Positions 5,656-14,526 are shown, counted from the first letter of the stretch. The stretch: DNA of 16,634 nt from an uncultured Planctomycetaceae bacterium (GCA_937926325.1 CALAZQ010000180.1:1-16634), one strand, 5' to 3'. Notes: generated by a model from the letters alone, not told the origin. Made by a program: numbers and translations.

Positions 5656-8600
5656 GTGATCGTGATCATCCCGACCGCCGCTGTACTTGGCATGCTGCTG
5701 CTGACGGCTGCCGCCTGGTGGCGGTACCGGTCGGTGGCGCGGGCAACCCGGGCGGAGCCTGGCGAAACCTGCCCCTTCAGCCTCACCGATCGCTTCAGCG
5801 ATCACCATCTCGTCAATGCGCCGCACCAACGGGGCGTCCGCTGGCTGCCGGAGGTGTTTTCGCGTTCAGCCGCCCGATTCCCGAATCACCCGGCGGTCGA
5901 GGTGCCCGGCCGCGGCGAGCGGCTGACCTACGCCGAACTCGATCAGGCTGCCGAACGAATCGCGACGGCGGTGGCCGGATTTCTCAGTGGTCCCGATCAG
6001 GTGGTGGCCGTGGCGATGCCGCAGGACAGCTCCCACATTGTGGCGGCGCATCTCGGGGTGCTGCGGGCCGGCGGCGTGATGCTCTTTCTCGATGCGGCCG
6101 CCCCCGAGCCCTTGATCGAGCACATGCTCGCCGACGCCGATCCCGTGCTGGTGCTCACCCGCGGCCAGGCAAGCTTCAGGGGCCTGCCGACGGTCGATCT
6201 CAACCGGCTGCCAGAACAGGCAGAGCCGAGGCAACCGCCCGCCTGGTGGGATGATCCGGCGACCCGGCTCGCCGCGCTCTTTTACACCAGCGGCACCACC
6301 GGCAGACCCAAGGGCGTGGAGTGCCCGCATGCCGGCTACGTGAACCTGGCGCTGAGCTATGCCGACACCTTCGATCTGGTACCGGGGTTTGATGCGACCA
6401 CGCTCACCTCTTCACTCGGCTACGACGGCAGCATCTCCGAGCTCTATTCCGCCTGGGTGAGCGGCTGCACGGTCGTGCTGCTGACCAAGGAAGAGGTCCG
6501 CTCCGGCCCCGACCTTGTGCCGATTCTGGCAGCGGCAGAGGTCACGGTGCTCTTCTGTCCGCCGGTGCTGCTGACCACGCTCACCGCCCAACCCGAGATC
6601 GATCTGCCCTATCCACTCTGTCGCTTCATCGTGCCGGCTGGCGAGGCATTTCCCGCAGCGCTCGTCGAGCCCTGGACCCGCGGCCGACGGCAGATCTTCA
6701 ACACCTACGGGCCCACCGAGGCCAGTACCGACACCAGCCGCCAGAGCCTGCGGCCGGACCAGCCGGTGACGATCGGCGGGCCGTTCCCGAACGTGACCTA
6801 TGTGATCCTCGAGGAAGGCGGGAGCCGCGAGCTTCCGCACGGGGAAACCGGTGAACTCTGCATCGGCGGGGTGCAGCTGGCCCGCGGGTATCGCAACCTG
6901 CCGGAACAGACCGCTGAAAAGTTCTTCGAGCACACCCGCTTCGGCCGGCTCTACCGCACCGGCGACCGCTGCTGGATCGACGTCGCCCGCCAGCAGGTGC
7001 ACTTCCTCGGCCGCGTGGATGCCCAGCTGAAAGTCCGCGGGCACCGCGTCGAGATCCAGCCGGTGGAGGATCTGCTGCAGACGCGGTTCACCGAAATTGA
7101 ATCAGCCGTGCTCGACTATCAGGATGGCGAACTGATCGCCTTCGTGGTCGCCTCCGGGCCTGCCGCCGGGCAGCTCCCAGCCGACCGTGAAGTGGTGGCG
7201 GCTCCTGCGGCCTGGGCCGCGCCGTTGCTGGCCGAACTCGCCGCGGAACTCGCCGAGCCCTCGGTGCCGTCACGGCTGTTCCTGGTCCGCCGCTTCCCGC
7301 TCAAGCCACTTTCGGGAAAGATCGACCGCGGGGCCCTCCCGCGGATCAGCCGTCTGACCGGCGAACCGCCGCCAGCGGAGCCGGAGCCTGCCGGGGATGC
7401 AGCAGCCGGCCCCGCCTCCGCTGAAGGTCACGCCGCTGCGGCCACCCCCGAGGCGGGCCCGGCCCTGGCAATCTGTCGGGCGGTGCTGGGGCCCCGGCTG
7501 GGATGGCAGGATCGGTTTCTCGACCACGGTGGTCATTCGATCGCCATCGCCCGGCTGGCGCAGCAGCTTCAGGCAGCCGGCTTTGTGGTGAGTGTGCGAG
7601 AGCTGCTCTCGACGGTGGCCACCCCGGCAGCGGTGGCGGCACGGCCCCGGCAGCCCCGGTCGGTCAGCGTCGAACCGGCGGAACAGCAGGGCCCGACAGC
7701 CGCCGGCGGACCCGATGAGGCGGCGGCCCGGCGGCTCTCACCGGTGGCTTTCACGCTGCTGCAGGTCGGCCTGCTCGGTCTGCTCTACCTGCCGGCGCTG
7801 ACCGCGTTGATCCTGCTGGTGACGATGGGCCGGCTCGATCGGCTTGCCAGCGAAGCGGGACTGCTGGGGTTCCTGGCCGCCGGCATCGCGGTCGCTGCCG
7901 CTGCCCTCCTGCTGCCGTTTGGAGCGCTGGCGTGGGTGGGCCTGCTGGCCGCGGCGATGGGGCCTTGCTGGCGGAACGCGGCAGCCGGCGTCTATCCCAA
8001 GTGGAGCTGGATGCACCTGCGGGTCTGGTGGCTCGGCCGGCGGCAGCAGCTGGTGCTGCAGCCGCTCTCAACCTCATTCCGCTGGCCACTGCTGATGGCG
8101 GCCGTGCTGCGGCGGCTGGGGGCACAGGTCGGCGGCAATCTGCAGGCGGCGGCGGATGCCGAGTTTTACGGGCCGCTGAGCCTGCTGGAGATCGGTGAAG
8201 GTGTTGCCATTCAGACCGGCGGCTGCATTGCCACCTGCCGCTGGGTCGGGCAGGAGCTGCACCTGGGACCGGTGCGGCTTGGTGACGGTTGTGTGGTCGG
8301 GATGCGGGCGGGGGTGGCTGCCGGCACGACAGTGGGGCAGGGCAGCTGGATCACGCCACTCTCGGCTGCCCTCGAACCAACCGGAACAGCCGCGCTGCTG
8401 GAGGGTGGTGCCGGCCGGCCGCAGGGCAGGGTGGTGCAGCTGCGGCGTCCGACCCGGGTCTACCCGCCCGTGCCCCCAACCGCAGGCCGCGAAGCCGCCG
8501 GGGTGATGCTGCAGCTGGCGCTTGAGCTGGTGCTGGTTGTGCTGCCGGCGGCGACGATTGCCTGGGCTGGGGCGAGCCTGCCGCTGGGCGGAGCCACAGC

Positions 8601-9981
8601 CCGGGGGCAGCGGCTCAGCGACCTGCCGCCGGGGCCATTGCTGGGCTGGCTGGCCGTCTATGCCGTGGTCACCACCTGGCTGGGTGTGGTGCTGACCTCG
8701 CTGATCGGCTGCCTGTTTCTCCGGCTTACCCGTCGTGGTCCCGGGCTGTTGCCGCTCGGCGGACTGGCGGCCAGCCTGCTGTTCTACCGGCAGCGAAAGC
8801 TGAACCAGATTCAGCGGATCTGGAGCTGGTCGATCACAGGCCAGTATCTGCGGGCCCTTGCCGGTCTGCGGCTGGATCGCGTCGGGGCGAGTGAGTGCGA
8901 TGTGATGTTCAACCTCGTCCCTGAGATGGTGCGGACTGGGGCGGAGGCCTTCTGGTCGTACGCCTGTTACACCAGCGTGCTCTCGCACGACGCGAAGCAT
9001 GCCCGGCTCGGTCAGGCCGACCTGCCGGGGGACGTGCTGGTGGGCAACAACGCCGTTGTCGAACCAGGGCAGTTGCCCAGCCGGCTGCTGGTGGGTGTTT
9101 CGACGCCTGCCAGTGACATCCGCTTTCGTCGTCAACTGCGGACCCGGCCGGGGCGGCCGCTGACGATTGCCGGAAACCCCCCGCTGGTCTTCGCCCCGGC
9201 CGACACCGCTCCACCCGGTGCGGGGGACCAGCTGCCGGGCTTTGGCCTGTTTCTGACGCGTGTCGCCCTCAACGACGTTCTGCGGGTCTCCCTGCTGCCG
9301 ATTGCCGAGGTACTTGTCTATACCCTGCTGGTGATCAGCCTCGTGTCGATTGGCAGCCAGCCGGCGGTCGCCGCCGGGCTATCGCTGGTGCTCACCGAGG
9401 CGGCACTGGTCGGCCTGGCGGTGGCCACCAAAGCCCTGCTGGTGGGTGGCAGCTGGGGCCGCAACGATTCCACCCCCTTCTGGTCACTCCGGCACTTCTG
9501 CTATTTCTTCGCGCAGGATTGTTTCTTTGTCTGGTGCCGGCGTCCACTGCGGGCTACGGCCGGGACACTGCTGGCCAATCCGATCCTCCGTCGGCTGGGC
9601 TGCCGCGTCGGCCGACGATCACTCTTCAGCTCACCCCTGCAGGCCTTCGACTTCAACGCCGTCAGCCTGGGTGACGACTGTCTCGTCAGTGGCATCCTGC
9701 AACTGCATAGTTTTGAGGACATGCAGCTGAAGGTGAAGCGATTTCAGCTGGGGAATGGCTCAGCCGTGAATGTCGGTGCCACGATCATGGGCGGGGCGGA
9801 GATCGCCGGCGGCTCCACGATCGACGCCCACGGCCTGGTGCTCAAAGACATGGCCCTTTCCCAGGGGCATTACCGGGGCAGTCCGGTGGAAGAGATCGCC
9901 GCACCCGAGCCGGCACCGGGCAGCAACGCCGTCACCGCCCCGACTCAGGCGGTGGGAGAAGAGTGCCATGAGACAGGGTGA
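5656..9981 (+). CDS. Pls-like membrane NRPS (A-T plus transmembrane/three-domain C-terminus)
   Basis: A 1441-residue single-module synthetase. Residues 2-22 are hydrophobic (IVIIPTAAVLGMLLL), an N-terminal membrane helix. The adenylation domain spans about 60-560: YTSGTTGRPKG (about 209-219), NTYGPTEA (about 349), YRTGDR (about 433) and PLSGKIDR with the A10 lysine (about 550). The carrier domain has FLDHGGHSI with Ser628 as the phosphopantetheine site. From about 697 to the end, six further membrane stretches (about 697-725, 735-769, 950-976, 997-1028, 1203-1233, 1240-1264) surround three soluble left-handed beta-helix-like domains. This is the layout of poly-lysine synthetase Pls and of the Streptomyces albulus poly-Dap synthetase, where the C-terminal part catalyses chain growth. 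No HHxxxDG condensation motif or thioesterase is seen. The start is GTG 5656, the first start after an in-frame stop at 5641, with a weak ribosome site. It overlaps the next gene by 14 bases. Confidence 0.9.
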   Translation: MIVIIPTAAVLGMLLLTAAAWWRYRSVARATRAEPGETCPFSLTDRFSDHHLVNAPHQRGVRWLPEVFSRSAARFPNHPAVEVPGRGERLTYAELDQAAERIATAVAGFLSGPDQVVAVAMPQDSSHIVAAHLGVLRAGGVMLFLDAAAPEPLIEHMLADADPVLVLTRGQASFRGLPTVDLNRLPEQAEPRQPPAWWDDPATRLAALFYTSGTTGRPKGVECPHAGYVNLALSYADTFDLVPGFDATTLTSSLGYDGSISELYSAWVSGCTVVLLTKEEVRSGPDLVPILAAAEVTVLFCPPVLLTTLTAQPEIDLPYPLCRFIVPAGEAFPAALVEPWTRGRRQIFNTYGPTEASTDTSRQSLRPDQPVTIGGPFPNVTYVILEEGGSRELPHGETGELCIGGVQLARGYRNLPEQTAEKFFEHTRFGRLYRTGDRCWIDVARQQVHFLGRVDAQLKVRGHRVEIQPVEDLLQTRFTEIESAVLDYQDGELIAFVVASGPAAGQLPADREVVAAPAAWAAPLLAELAAELAEPSVPSRLFLVRRFPLKPLSGKIDRGALPRISRLTGEPPPAEPEPAGDAAAGPASAEGHAAAATPEAGPALAICRAVLGPRLGWQDRFLDHGGHSIAIARLAQQLQAAGFVVSVRELLSTVATPAAVAARPRQPRSVSVEPAEQQGPTAAGGPDEAAARRLSPVAFTLLQVGLLGLLYLPALTALILLVTMGRLDRLASEAGLLGFLAAGIAVAAAALLLPFGALAWVGLLAAAMGPCWRNAAAGVYPKWSWMHLRVWWLGRRQQLVLQPLSTSFRWPLLMAAVLRRLGAQVGGNLQAAADAEFYGPLSLLEIGEGVAIQTGGCIATCRWVGQELHLGPVRLGDGCVVGMRAGVAAGTTVGQGSWITPLSAALEPTGTAALLEGGAGRPQGRVVQLRRPTRVYPPVPPTAGREAAGVMLQLALELVLVVLPAATIAWAGASLPLGGATARGQRLSDLPPGPLLGWLAVYAVVTTWLGVVLTSLIGCLFLRLTRRGPGLLPLGGLAASLLFYRQRKLNQIQRIWSWSITGQYLRALAGLRLDRVGASECDVMFNLVPEMVRTGAEAFWSYACYTSVLSHDAKHARLGQADLPGDVLVGNNAVVEPGQLPSRLLVGVSTPASDIRFRRQLRTRPGRPLTIAGNPPLVFAPADTAPPGAGDQLPGFGLFLTRVALNDVLRVSLLPIAEVLVYTLLVISLVSIGSQPAVAAGLSLVLTEAALVGLAVATKALLVGGSWGRNDSTPFWSLRHFCYFFAQDCFFVWCRRPLRATAGTLLANPILRRLGCRVGRRSLFSSPLQAFDFNAVSLGDDCLVSGILQLHSFEDMQLKVKRFQLGNGSAVNVGATIMGGAEIAGGSTIDAHGLVLKDMALSQGHYRGSPVEEIAAPEPAPGSNAVTAPTQAVGEECHETG

Positions 9982-10786
9982 GGCAGACCGGCGGGACGGC
10001 GGGGCAGTCCGAGCCGATGAAGCAGTGGTGACCGACCACTTTGCAGCCGCGGCCTCCAGGCTGCCCTTGCCGCCGGTGATCGAGGCTGCAGGAACCACGA
10101 TCCTCTGTGCTGCGTTTGCCAACGACGACTCACTGACGGCCGCCTGCGGGAGGATGCTCTCAGCGGCGGAGCGGGAGCGGGCGGGCCGCTTTGCCACGGC
10201 CGAACTGCAGCGGGCATTTGTGCAGCGGCGGGCGTTCCGCCGGTATGCCGCGGCCCAGGCCACCGGCGACGGGGCCCCGCTGACCACCCACGATTTTGCC
10301 GCTGAGCCCGGGGGCCGCCCCTGGCTGCCGACGGCCGGCGGGGTGTCGTGGAGTTTTTCCTCCTGCCGGCAGGGCATGCTCGCCGCCTGGTCGTGCGGGG
10401 CGGAAGTCGGCGTCGATCTCGAGGACCGGGCCCGACAGATCGACTGCCTGCCGCTGGCCAGCCGCTTCTTTGACGCGGCTGAGGCCCGCCTTGTCGCCGA
10501 GGCCTCCGGGGCTTTTCGGGTGGCCACCTTCCTCCGACTCTGGTGCCTCAAGGAAGCGGCGCTCAAGGCGATCGGGAAGGGGATCGTCGCCGGGCTCGAC
10601 CGCTTTGTCTTCACCCTCGAGCCCACGGCACGGCTCGTCGCTGCCCCTCAGGAGCAGGGAGCGGTGACGCGATTTACCGCCTCCGAACCAAGCTGCGATC
10701 AGCTGCAACATTCCGGCTTGGCGGCAGCCGTGGTGCTGCGGATGCCGGCAGTGCCCGTCCGCCAGAGCCATTCGGCCGGGCCATAG
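9968..10786 (+). CDS. Sfp-type 4'-phosphopantetheinyl transferase
   Basis: It transfers phosphopantetheine from CoA to the serine of carrier domains, here most likely Ser628 of the NRPS upstream. The 272-residue protein begins at ATG 9968, preceded by GGGAGAAGAG and overlapping the NRPS stop by 14 bases, so the two are probably translationally coupled. Core motifs are GVDLE (148-152, magnesium-binding Asp150 and Glu152) and LWCLKEAALKAIGKG (Trp192, Lys195, Glu196, Lys200). The usual Ser-His motif before the core reads FSSC at 130-133, with Ser where His normally sits. This may weaken CoA binding or reflect divergence. The C-terminal end runs 88 bases into the convergent DUF418 gene. The N-terminal 35 residues are poorly conserved in character. 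Confidence 0.88.
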   Translation: MRQGEADRRDGGAVRADEAVVTDHFAAAASRLPLPPVIEAAGTTILCAAFANDDSLTAACGRMLSAAERERAGRFATAELQRAFVQRRAFRRYAAAQATGDGAPLTTHDFAAEPGGRPWLPTAGGVSWSFSSCRQGMLAAWSCGAEVGVDLEDRARQIDCLPLASRFFDAAEARLVAEASGAFRVATFLRLWCLKEAALKAIGKGIVAGLDRFVFTLEPTARLVAAPQEQGAVTRFTASEPSCDQLQHSGLAAAVVLRMPAVPVRQSHSAGP

Positions 10787-12117
10787 CGGAATCGCCGGAG
10801 CCACCAGCTGCAGACCAGCAGCTGCCCGGCGTAGATCCCGACGGCCGCGGCTGTCACGGCCAGGGGCCCGAGCCGGTAAGCCTGGCCGAGCCCATATCCA
10901 TAAAAGAGCGTTGTGAAGGCGAGTGTCTGCGTCAGGTACACACTCAGCCCCATCCGGCCAGCCGCGGCCAACGGGGCAAGCCACCGCCGCCCCCGGCGGG
11001 TGTCGGCCAGCAGCAGGACCGCGGCGGCTTCGCCGGTCGCCACCAGCAGCGTGCCGCTGGTGAAGAGCAGGTCGCCGGTAAAGGTGAGGGGCACCGAGGC
11101 CCGATTGACGCGGTAGACGTCATAGCCGGCGATCCAGCCCAGAGCCGCCTCGGCGACGACCGCCACCAGGCCGGCCCCGAGGCACCATCCGCAGATCCGG
11201 CGCAGCAGCGGCCGCTGGGCCGCCGGATTCCTGAACACCCCCGACCGGGCCAGGCAGACCCCGAGGAGCAACAACGCCAGCACGGCAAGGCCCGAATCGG
11301 GCCAGGCGGTGTCGGCCCAGGGAATCTCCAGCAGGTCTTCGGCGTTGTACTGAAGAATTTCGCCGAGCGAACCGGTCGCGTAGATGCTTGCTGCCTGTTC
11401 CTCGAGCAGCACGTCGTCCGCCTCGGCAACCGAGGCGACGGCGTGCAGGTCATCTGCTGCGCGGTCCGGACCGAGGGCATGGGTCAGCGGGAAGACAGCC
11501 AGCAGGCAGCCCGCCGCTGCGAGCAGCCACCGGGTGGGCAACTCCACAACCACCAGGAGCAAGAGGCCGAGTTCTGCGTAGAGCCGCAGAATGTCGCCGT
11601 CGTAGAGCAGGGCGTGAACTGAGCCAAATGCAAGCAGAATGAAGAGGCGGCGGAGCATGCGGGGACGGGCCAACGCCGGCGGCCAACGGCTGAGCTGCGT
11701 GGCAAAGCTGAAGCCGAACAGCAGGCTGAAGAGTGTCCACGACTTCGACTCAAACAGGGCATGCTTGAGCATGAAGCAGAGCCGGTTGGCCGGATCGTTC
11801 CAGGCGATCGAGTCGGCCCCGAACGAATACATGTTCACCAGCAGCACACCGAACAGCGCAAAGCCCCGCACGGCATCGATGCCGTCGTCGCGGGCTGTCT
11901 GCGGTCCACCCGCGTGGTCGGGTGGCTCCGGAGGGCTCCTTCCCGAAGGGACGAGCAGCCGGTGCAAATAGCCTGCCGCTGCTGGAAGCGGCGATCGGCA
12001 ACGCCGAGAACCCTCGGTGTTTTCGGGTGTTCCCCGCGCAGGCGGTCGATCGCCCGCCTGCGCGGACGAGGAACGGGGCGGGCTTTTTCCAGGGACGGCT
12101 AGCAGAGCACTTCCCAT
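10699..12117 (-). CDS. DUF418 membrane protein (YeiB-like)
   Basis: DUF418 proteins are multi-pass membrane proteins, some proposed as transporters, with no settled function. The N-terminal signature GIDAVRGFALFGVLLVNMYSF and the C-terminal RFRYGPAEWLWR match the family. Between them lie many hydrophobic segments (SLLFGFSFATQL, FILLAFGSVHALLY, LGLLLLVVVEL, LAVLALLLLGVCLA, ALAFTTLFYGYGLG, VTAAAVGIYAGQLL). The start is uncertain: ATG 12117 overlaps the sbnB-like stop by 19 bases but adds about 75 Pro/Arg/Ser-rich residues, and the stretch includes a strong hairpin. TTG 11969 is an alternative closer to the family N-terminus. It is last in the minus-strand arm. As a membrane protein next to a membrane NRPS, it could help export or immunity, but this is only context. 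Confidence 0.8.
   Translation of the reverse strand: MGSALLAVPGKSPPRSSSAQAGDRPPARGTPENTEGSRRCRSPLPAAAGYLHRLLVPSGRSPPEPPDHAGGPQTARDDGIDAVRGFALFGVLLVNMYSFGADSIAWNDPANRLCFMLKHALFESKSWTLFSLLFGFSFATQLSRWPPALARPRMLRRLFILLAFGSVHALLYDGDILRLYAELGLLLLVVVELPTRWLLAAAGCLLAVFPLTHALGPDRAADDLHAVASVAEADDVLLEEQAASIYATGSLGEILQYNAEDLLEIPWADTAWPDSGLAVLALLLLGVCLARSGVFRNPAAQRPLLRRICGWCLGAGLVAVVAEAALGWIAGYDVYRVNRASVPLTFTGDLLFTSGTLLVATGEAAAVLLLADTRRGRRWLAPLAAAGRMGLSVYLTQTLAFTTLFYGYGLGQAYRLGPLAVTAAAVGIYAGQLLVCSWWLRRFRYGPAEWLWRTGTAGIRSTTAAAKPECCS
12034..12065 (-). terminator. Strong hairpin after the sbnB-like gene
   Basis: CCGCGCAGGCGG (12034-12045) and CCGCCTGCGCGG (12054-12065) form a perfect 12-bp stem with an 8-base loop, beginning 33 bases downstream of the sbnB-like stop on the minus strand. 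No U-tract follows in that direction. It may be a terminator, an RNA-stability element or a site that separates sbnAB from DUF418 expression. It also argues that the DUF418 start is downstream of it. Confidence 0.4.
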
Positions 12118-13112
12118 TCTGCACCGATGAGATCGATGGATTGGCCGATGCCGAGGTCGCGTGCGCGGCGGTAAAGGGACGTGGCCACGGCAAGGTCCTC
12201 GATCGCCAGGCCGAAGGGATTGAAGAAAATCCGCTCGTCGTCGGTTTCACGGCCGGGACGGCTGCCCGCGATGATCTCACCAAATTCGGCATGAACCTGC
12301 TGCCGATCAAGCAGCCCCGCGCGGTGCATCCGGGCCAGCACCCGGTCGGAGTGGATGCACTGCTCCCAGTCATCGACCACGATCTTGTCGGCCCGCTGCA
12401 CAAAGGCAAACGTCGGATCCATCAGCGAGACATTGAGGAACAGGGAGCCGGCGCGAAAACACTCTGGATCCAGATAGGCCTCCTGGGCCGTCGTGGCGGC
12501 AAGGGCGATGTCTGCCTCGGCGACCGCCTCCTCGTAGCGGCTCATGACCTCCACCCGAACCCCCAGCTTCTGCATGTGGTCGGCAAAGCGGTCGGCCCGC
12601 GACACATCGAGGTCGAAGCAGCGGAAGGTCGCAAGTGCCGGGAACCAGGTGTGCAGCAGGTGCAGGGTAAGGGCCGCAATCCGGCCTGCCCCCACCACCC
12701 CCACACTGCGGGCATCGGCCCTGGCCAGCCGCCGGGCCGCCAGCCCCTGGACGACGGCCGTCCGCAGCGCCGAGACCAGCCCGCCTTCCATGATCGCCAG
12801 CGGCAGCCGGGTTTCGGCATCATTCAGCACGATCACGGCATTGGCCCGCGGCAGGCCGCGGCTTGGATTCTGATGCGCACTGCCAATCCACTTGATGCCC
12901 TCGATGTCAAAGCTGCCACCGAGGTGGGCGGCAAGACCGATAAAGCGATCGGCAACATGGGGCCGCTCGGGCCGCTTCAGAAAGCTGCTCGGCGGGGCGG
13001 TGAAATCACCGGCGGCATGAATCCGGAACATCTCTTCGAGGGCAGTCGCTGCCAGCTCGAAATCTGCCGCCCCGCAGGCCAGCAGGTCGCGCTGCGTCAG
13101 CAGGAGCGTCAT
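12099..13112 (-). CDS. sbnB: SbnB-like N-(2-amino-2-carboxyethyl)-L-glutamate dehydrogenase
   Basis: SbnB, an ornithine-cyclodeaminase-family enzyme, uses NAD to split the SbnA product into L-2,3-diaminopropionate and 2-oxoglutarate. The 337-residue protein fits the family size. The substrate-side pattern is IKWIGSAHQNPSRGLPRANAV (73-93), corresponding to the K-W-I-S-S-x(n)-R-A-S region of SbnB, followed by LAIMEGGLVSALRTAVV. The nucleotide-binding loop is VGVVGAGRIA (137-146). It overlaps the SbnA-like gene by 4 bases (ATGA at 13112-13109), the usual sign of coupled translation. Alternatives within the superfamily, such as ornithine cyclodeaminase or ketimine reductase, cannot be excluded from sequence alone, but the pairing with an SbnA-like enzyme makes Dap synthesis the best reading. 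Confidence 0.88.
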   Translation of the reverse strand: MTLLLTQRDLLACGAADFELAATALEEMFRIHAAGDFTAPPSSFLKRPERPHVADRFIGLAAHLGGSFDIEGIKWIGSAHQNPSRGLPRANAVIVLNDAETRLPLAIMEGGLVSALRTAVVQGLAARRLARADARSVGVVGAGRIAALTLHLLHTWFPALATFRCFDLDVSRADRFADHMQKLGVRVEVMSRYEEAVAEADIALAATTAQEAYLDPECFRAGSLFLNVSLMDPTFAFVQRADKIVVDDWEQCIHSDRVLARMHRAGLLDRQQVHAEFGEIIAGSRPGRETDDERIFFNPFGLAIEDLAVATSLYRRARDLGIGQSIDLIGAEWEVLC

Positions 13113-14167
13113 GCGGTGCTCTCCGGCCCGTCATCGGCAAACAACTGCGGTACATCGATCCCCCGAACCGACAGCCACTCTTTGTCGAACTGTGTGTCAC
13201 TGTACCGGCTGCCGTGGTCGGGCAGCACCGCCACGAGATTGTCATCGGGGCCATAGCTGGTCGCGGCGATGTCGCGCATCACGTGCAGGACCGCTCCGCC
13301 GGTTCCGCCGGCGAGGATGCCTTCGCAACGGGCCAGTTCGACAGCGGCCTGAATCGCCTCTGCTGCCTGGACGTATACCACCCGATCAACGAATTGCCAG
13401 AATGAGGGCGGGTCGTAGTTGGCCGGCGCGATACTCGTTCCCATGCCGTTGAGATGCCGCGGGGCCGCACCATGATTCCCCGGCAGAGCCAGCGAGCCAT
13501 GCTCGTCAACCAGCCAGATATCGGTCTGCGGTGAGTGTTCGCGAAAAAAACGGGCAACGCCCATCGAACTGCCGCCGGTGCCGGCACAGAGCACCACCGC
13601 CCGCACCCGGCCTTCAAGGGCCTCGAGAATCTCCGGCCCGGTGGTGGCCTGGTGCGCCGCCAGATTGGCCGGACTGTCGTACTGGTCGAGGTACACCGCC
13701 CCGGGATATTCGGCCAGCAGTTCGGTGACCCGGGCCAGTCGGGTGAGGTGGTAGCCGCCGGTGTGATCCCGCCGATAGACCTTCACGACCGTCGCCCCAT
13801 ACAGCCGCAGGCTCCGCTCCGTTGCCGGCGAGATCTTCGGGTCCACCACGCAGATCAGCCGGAAGCCCTTCACCGCGCAGACCAGCGCCATCGCCAGCCC
13901 CATGTTGCCGGAAGTCGCCACGATGATCGCGCTGCCGGTTCGCAGTCCGTGCACGACCTCGGCCTCCTCGATCATCCGCACCGCGGCCCGATCCTTCATG
14001 CTGCCGCTGGGATTGAGCGACTCGAGTTTCCCATACAGGGTCGGCTGCAACCCGGTGCCGAATCGACTCAGCCGCACCAGAGGTGTCTGTCCGATCACGT
14101 CAAGAACCGAATCACCGACGCGACTGAATGAAACCGGGAGTTCCTGGAGGTGATCAGAAGGGGCCAT
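13109..14167 (-). CDS. sbnA: SbnA-like N-(2-amino-2-carboxyethyl)-L-glutamate synthase
   Basis: SbnA is a pyridoxal-phosphate enzyme of the cysteine synthase family that joins O-phospho-L-serine with L-glutamate as the first step to L-2,3-diaminopropionate. The protein has 352 residues from ATG 14167. VLDVIGQTPLVRL is the family start, NPSGSMKDR (52-60) carries the PLP lysine Lys58, and ATSGNMGLA (84-92) is the phosphate/substrate loop. GFRLICVVDPKISP is very close to my memory of staphylococcal SbnA, which distinguishes it from ordinary cysteine synthases. GILAGGTGGAVL is the second PLP-phosphate loop. Longer starts (14221 or 14386) add residues without family likeness; none has a strong ribosome site. 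Immediately downstream, with a 4-base overlap, is the partner SbnB-like gene. Confidence 0.9.
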   Translation of the reverse strand: MAPSDHLQELPVSFSRVGDSVLDVIGQTPLVRLSRFGTGLQPTLYGKLESLNPSGSMKDRAAVRMIEEAEVVHGLRTGSAIIVATSGNMGLAMALVCAVKGFRLICVVDPKISPATERSLRLYGATVVKVYRRDHTGGYHLTRLARVTELLAEYPGAVYLDQYDSPANLAAHQATTGPEILEALEGRVRAVVLCAGTGGSSMGVARFFREHSPQTDIWLVDEHGSLALPGNHGAAPRHLNGMGTSIAPANYDPPSFWQFVDRVVYVQAAEAIQAAVELARCEGILAGGTGGAVLHVMRDIAATSYGPDDNLVAVLPDHGSRYSDTQFDKEWLSVRGIDVPQLFADDGPESTA

Positions 14168-14526
14168 GCGTCGCTCACGGGCTTGCGGCGGCGTCAGTTC
14201 CGCGACGCCTTTCCCCAGCATACCCGACAGCAGGTGAGCATCAGCCGGGCACTCAGCAGGCCCGGTTGGTGGATGCCCTGTACCCCTCGACTTCGCTGCC
14301 GCGGGATGGGACGTGCCCGACGGAGCAGACGTGTCGAGGAGTAGGCATGGCGTTTTCCAGCACGTGCGGGATGCCGTTGCCGCCACCGGAGCCGTACCTG
14401 GCCGCCGCGGACCGAGTTGGCTCCACGCGGCTGAGCGGCTGGAATCTCGCTGCCGGCAGTCCGCAGGTCGACTCGACCCGGCGGTCAGGTTATTTCAGGT
14501 TGCCGAGGAATCGGCCTGCCGAGGGC
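14168..14526. other. Intergenic region between oxoamine synthase and sbnA
   Basis: These 359 bases lie between the stop of the oxoamine synthase and the start of sbnA, all on the minus strand. I see no convincing gene. Small inverted repeats are CCGGGC/GCCCGG near 14248-14270 and GGCGTC/GACGCC just before the sbnA start. A TATGCT hexamer at about 14223-14218 on the minus strand could be a -10, so sbnAB may have its own promoter, but no good -35 accompanies it. Confidence 0.4.

Noticed and set aside
4522..5829. Minus-strand open frame of 435 codons
   Set aside because: Antisense to the amidinotransferase, whose catalytic triad is intact. The translation has no recognisable motif and is rich in His, Arg and Gln.
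8074..9135. Minus-strand open frame of 353 codons inside the NRPS
   Set aside because: Shadow of the membrane/soluble C-terminal part of the NRPS; composition is Gln, His, Pro and Arg heavy with no domain.
7744..9980. A condensation or thioesterase domain at the NRPS C-terminus
   Set aside because: No HHxxxDG or GxSxG motif is seen. The region alternates membrane stretches with beta-helix-like soluble parts, as in Pls.
11922..13256. Plus-strand open frame of 444 codons
   Set aside because: Antisense to the SbnB-like gene, which has a clear nucleotide-binding loop and family pattern.
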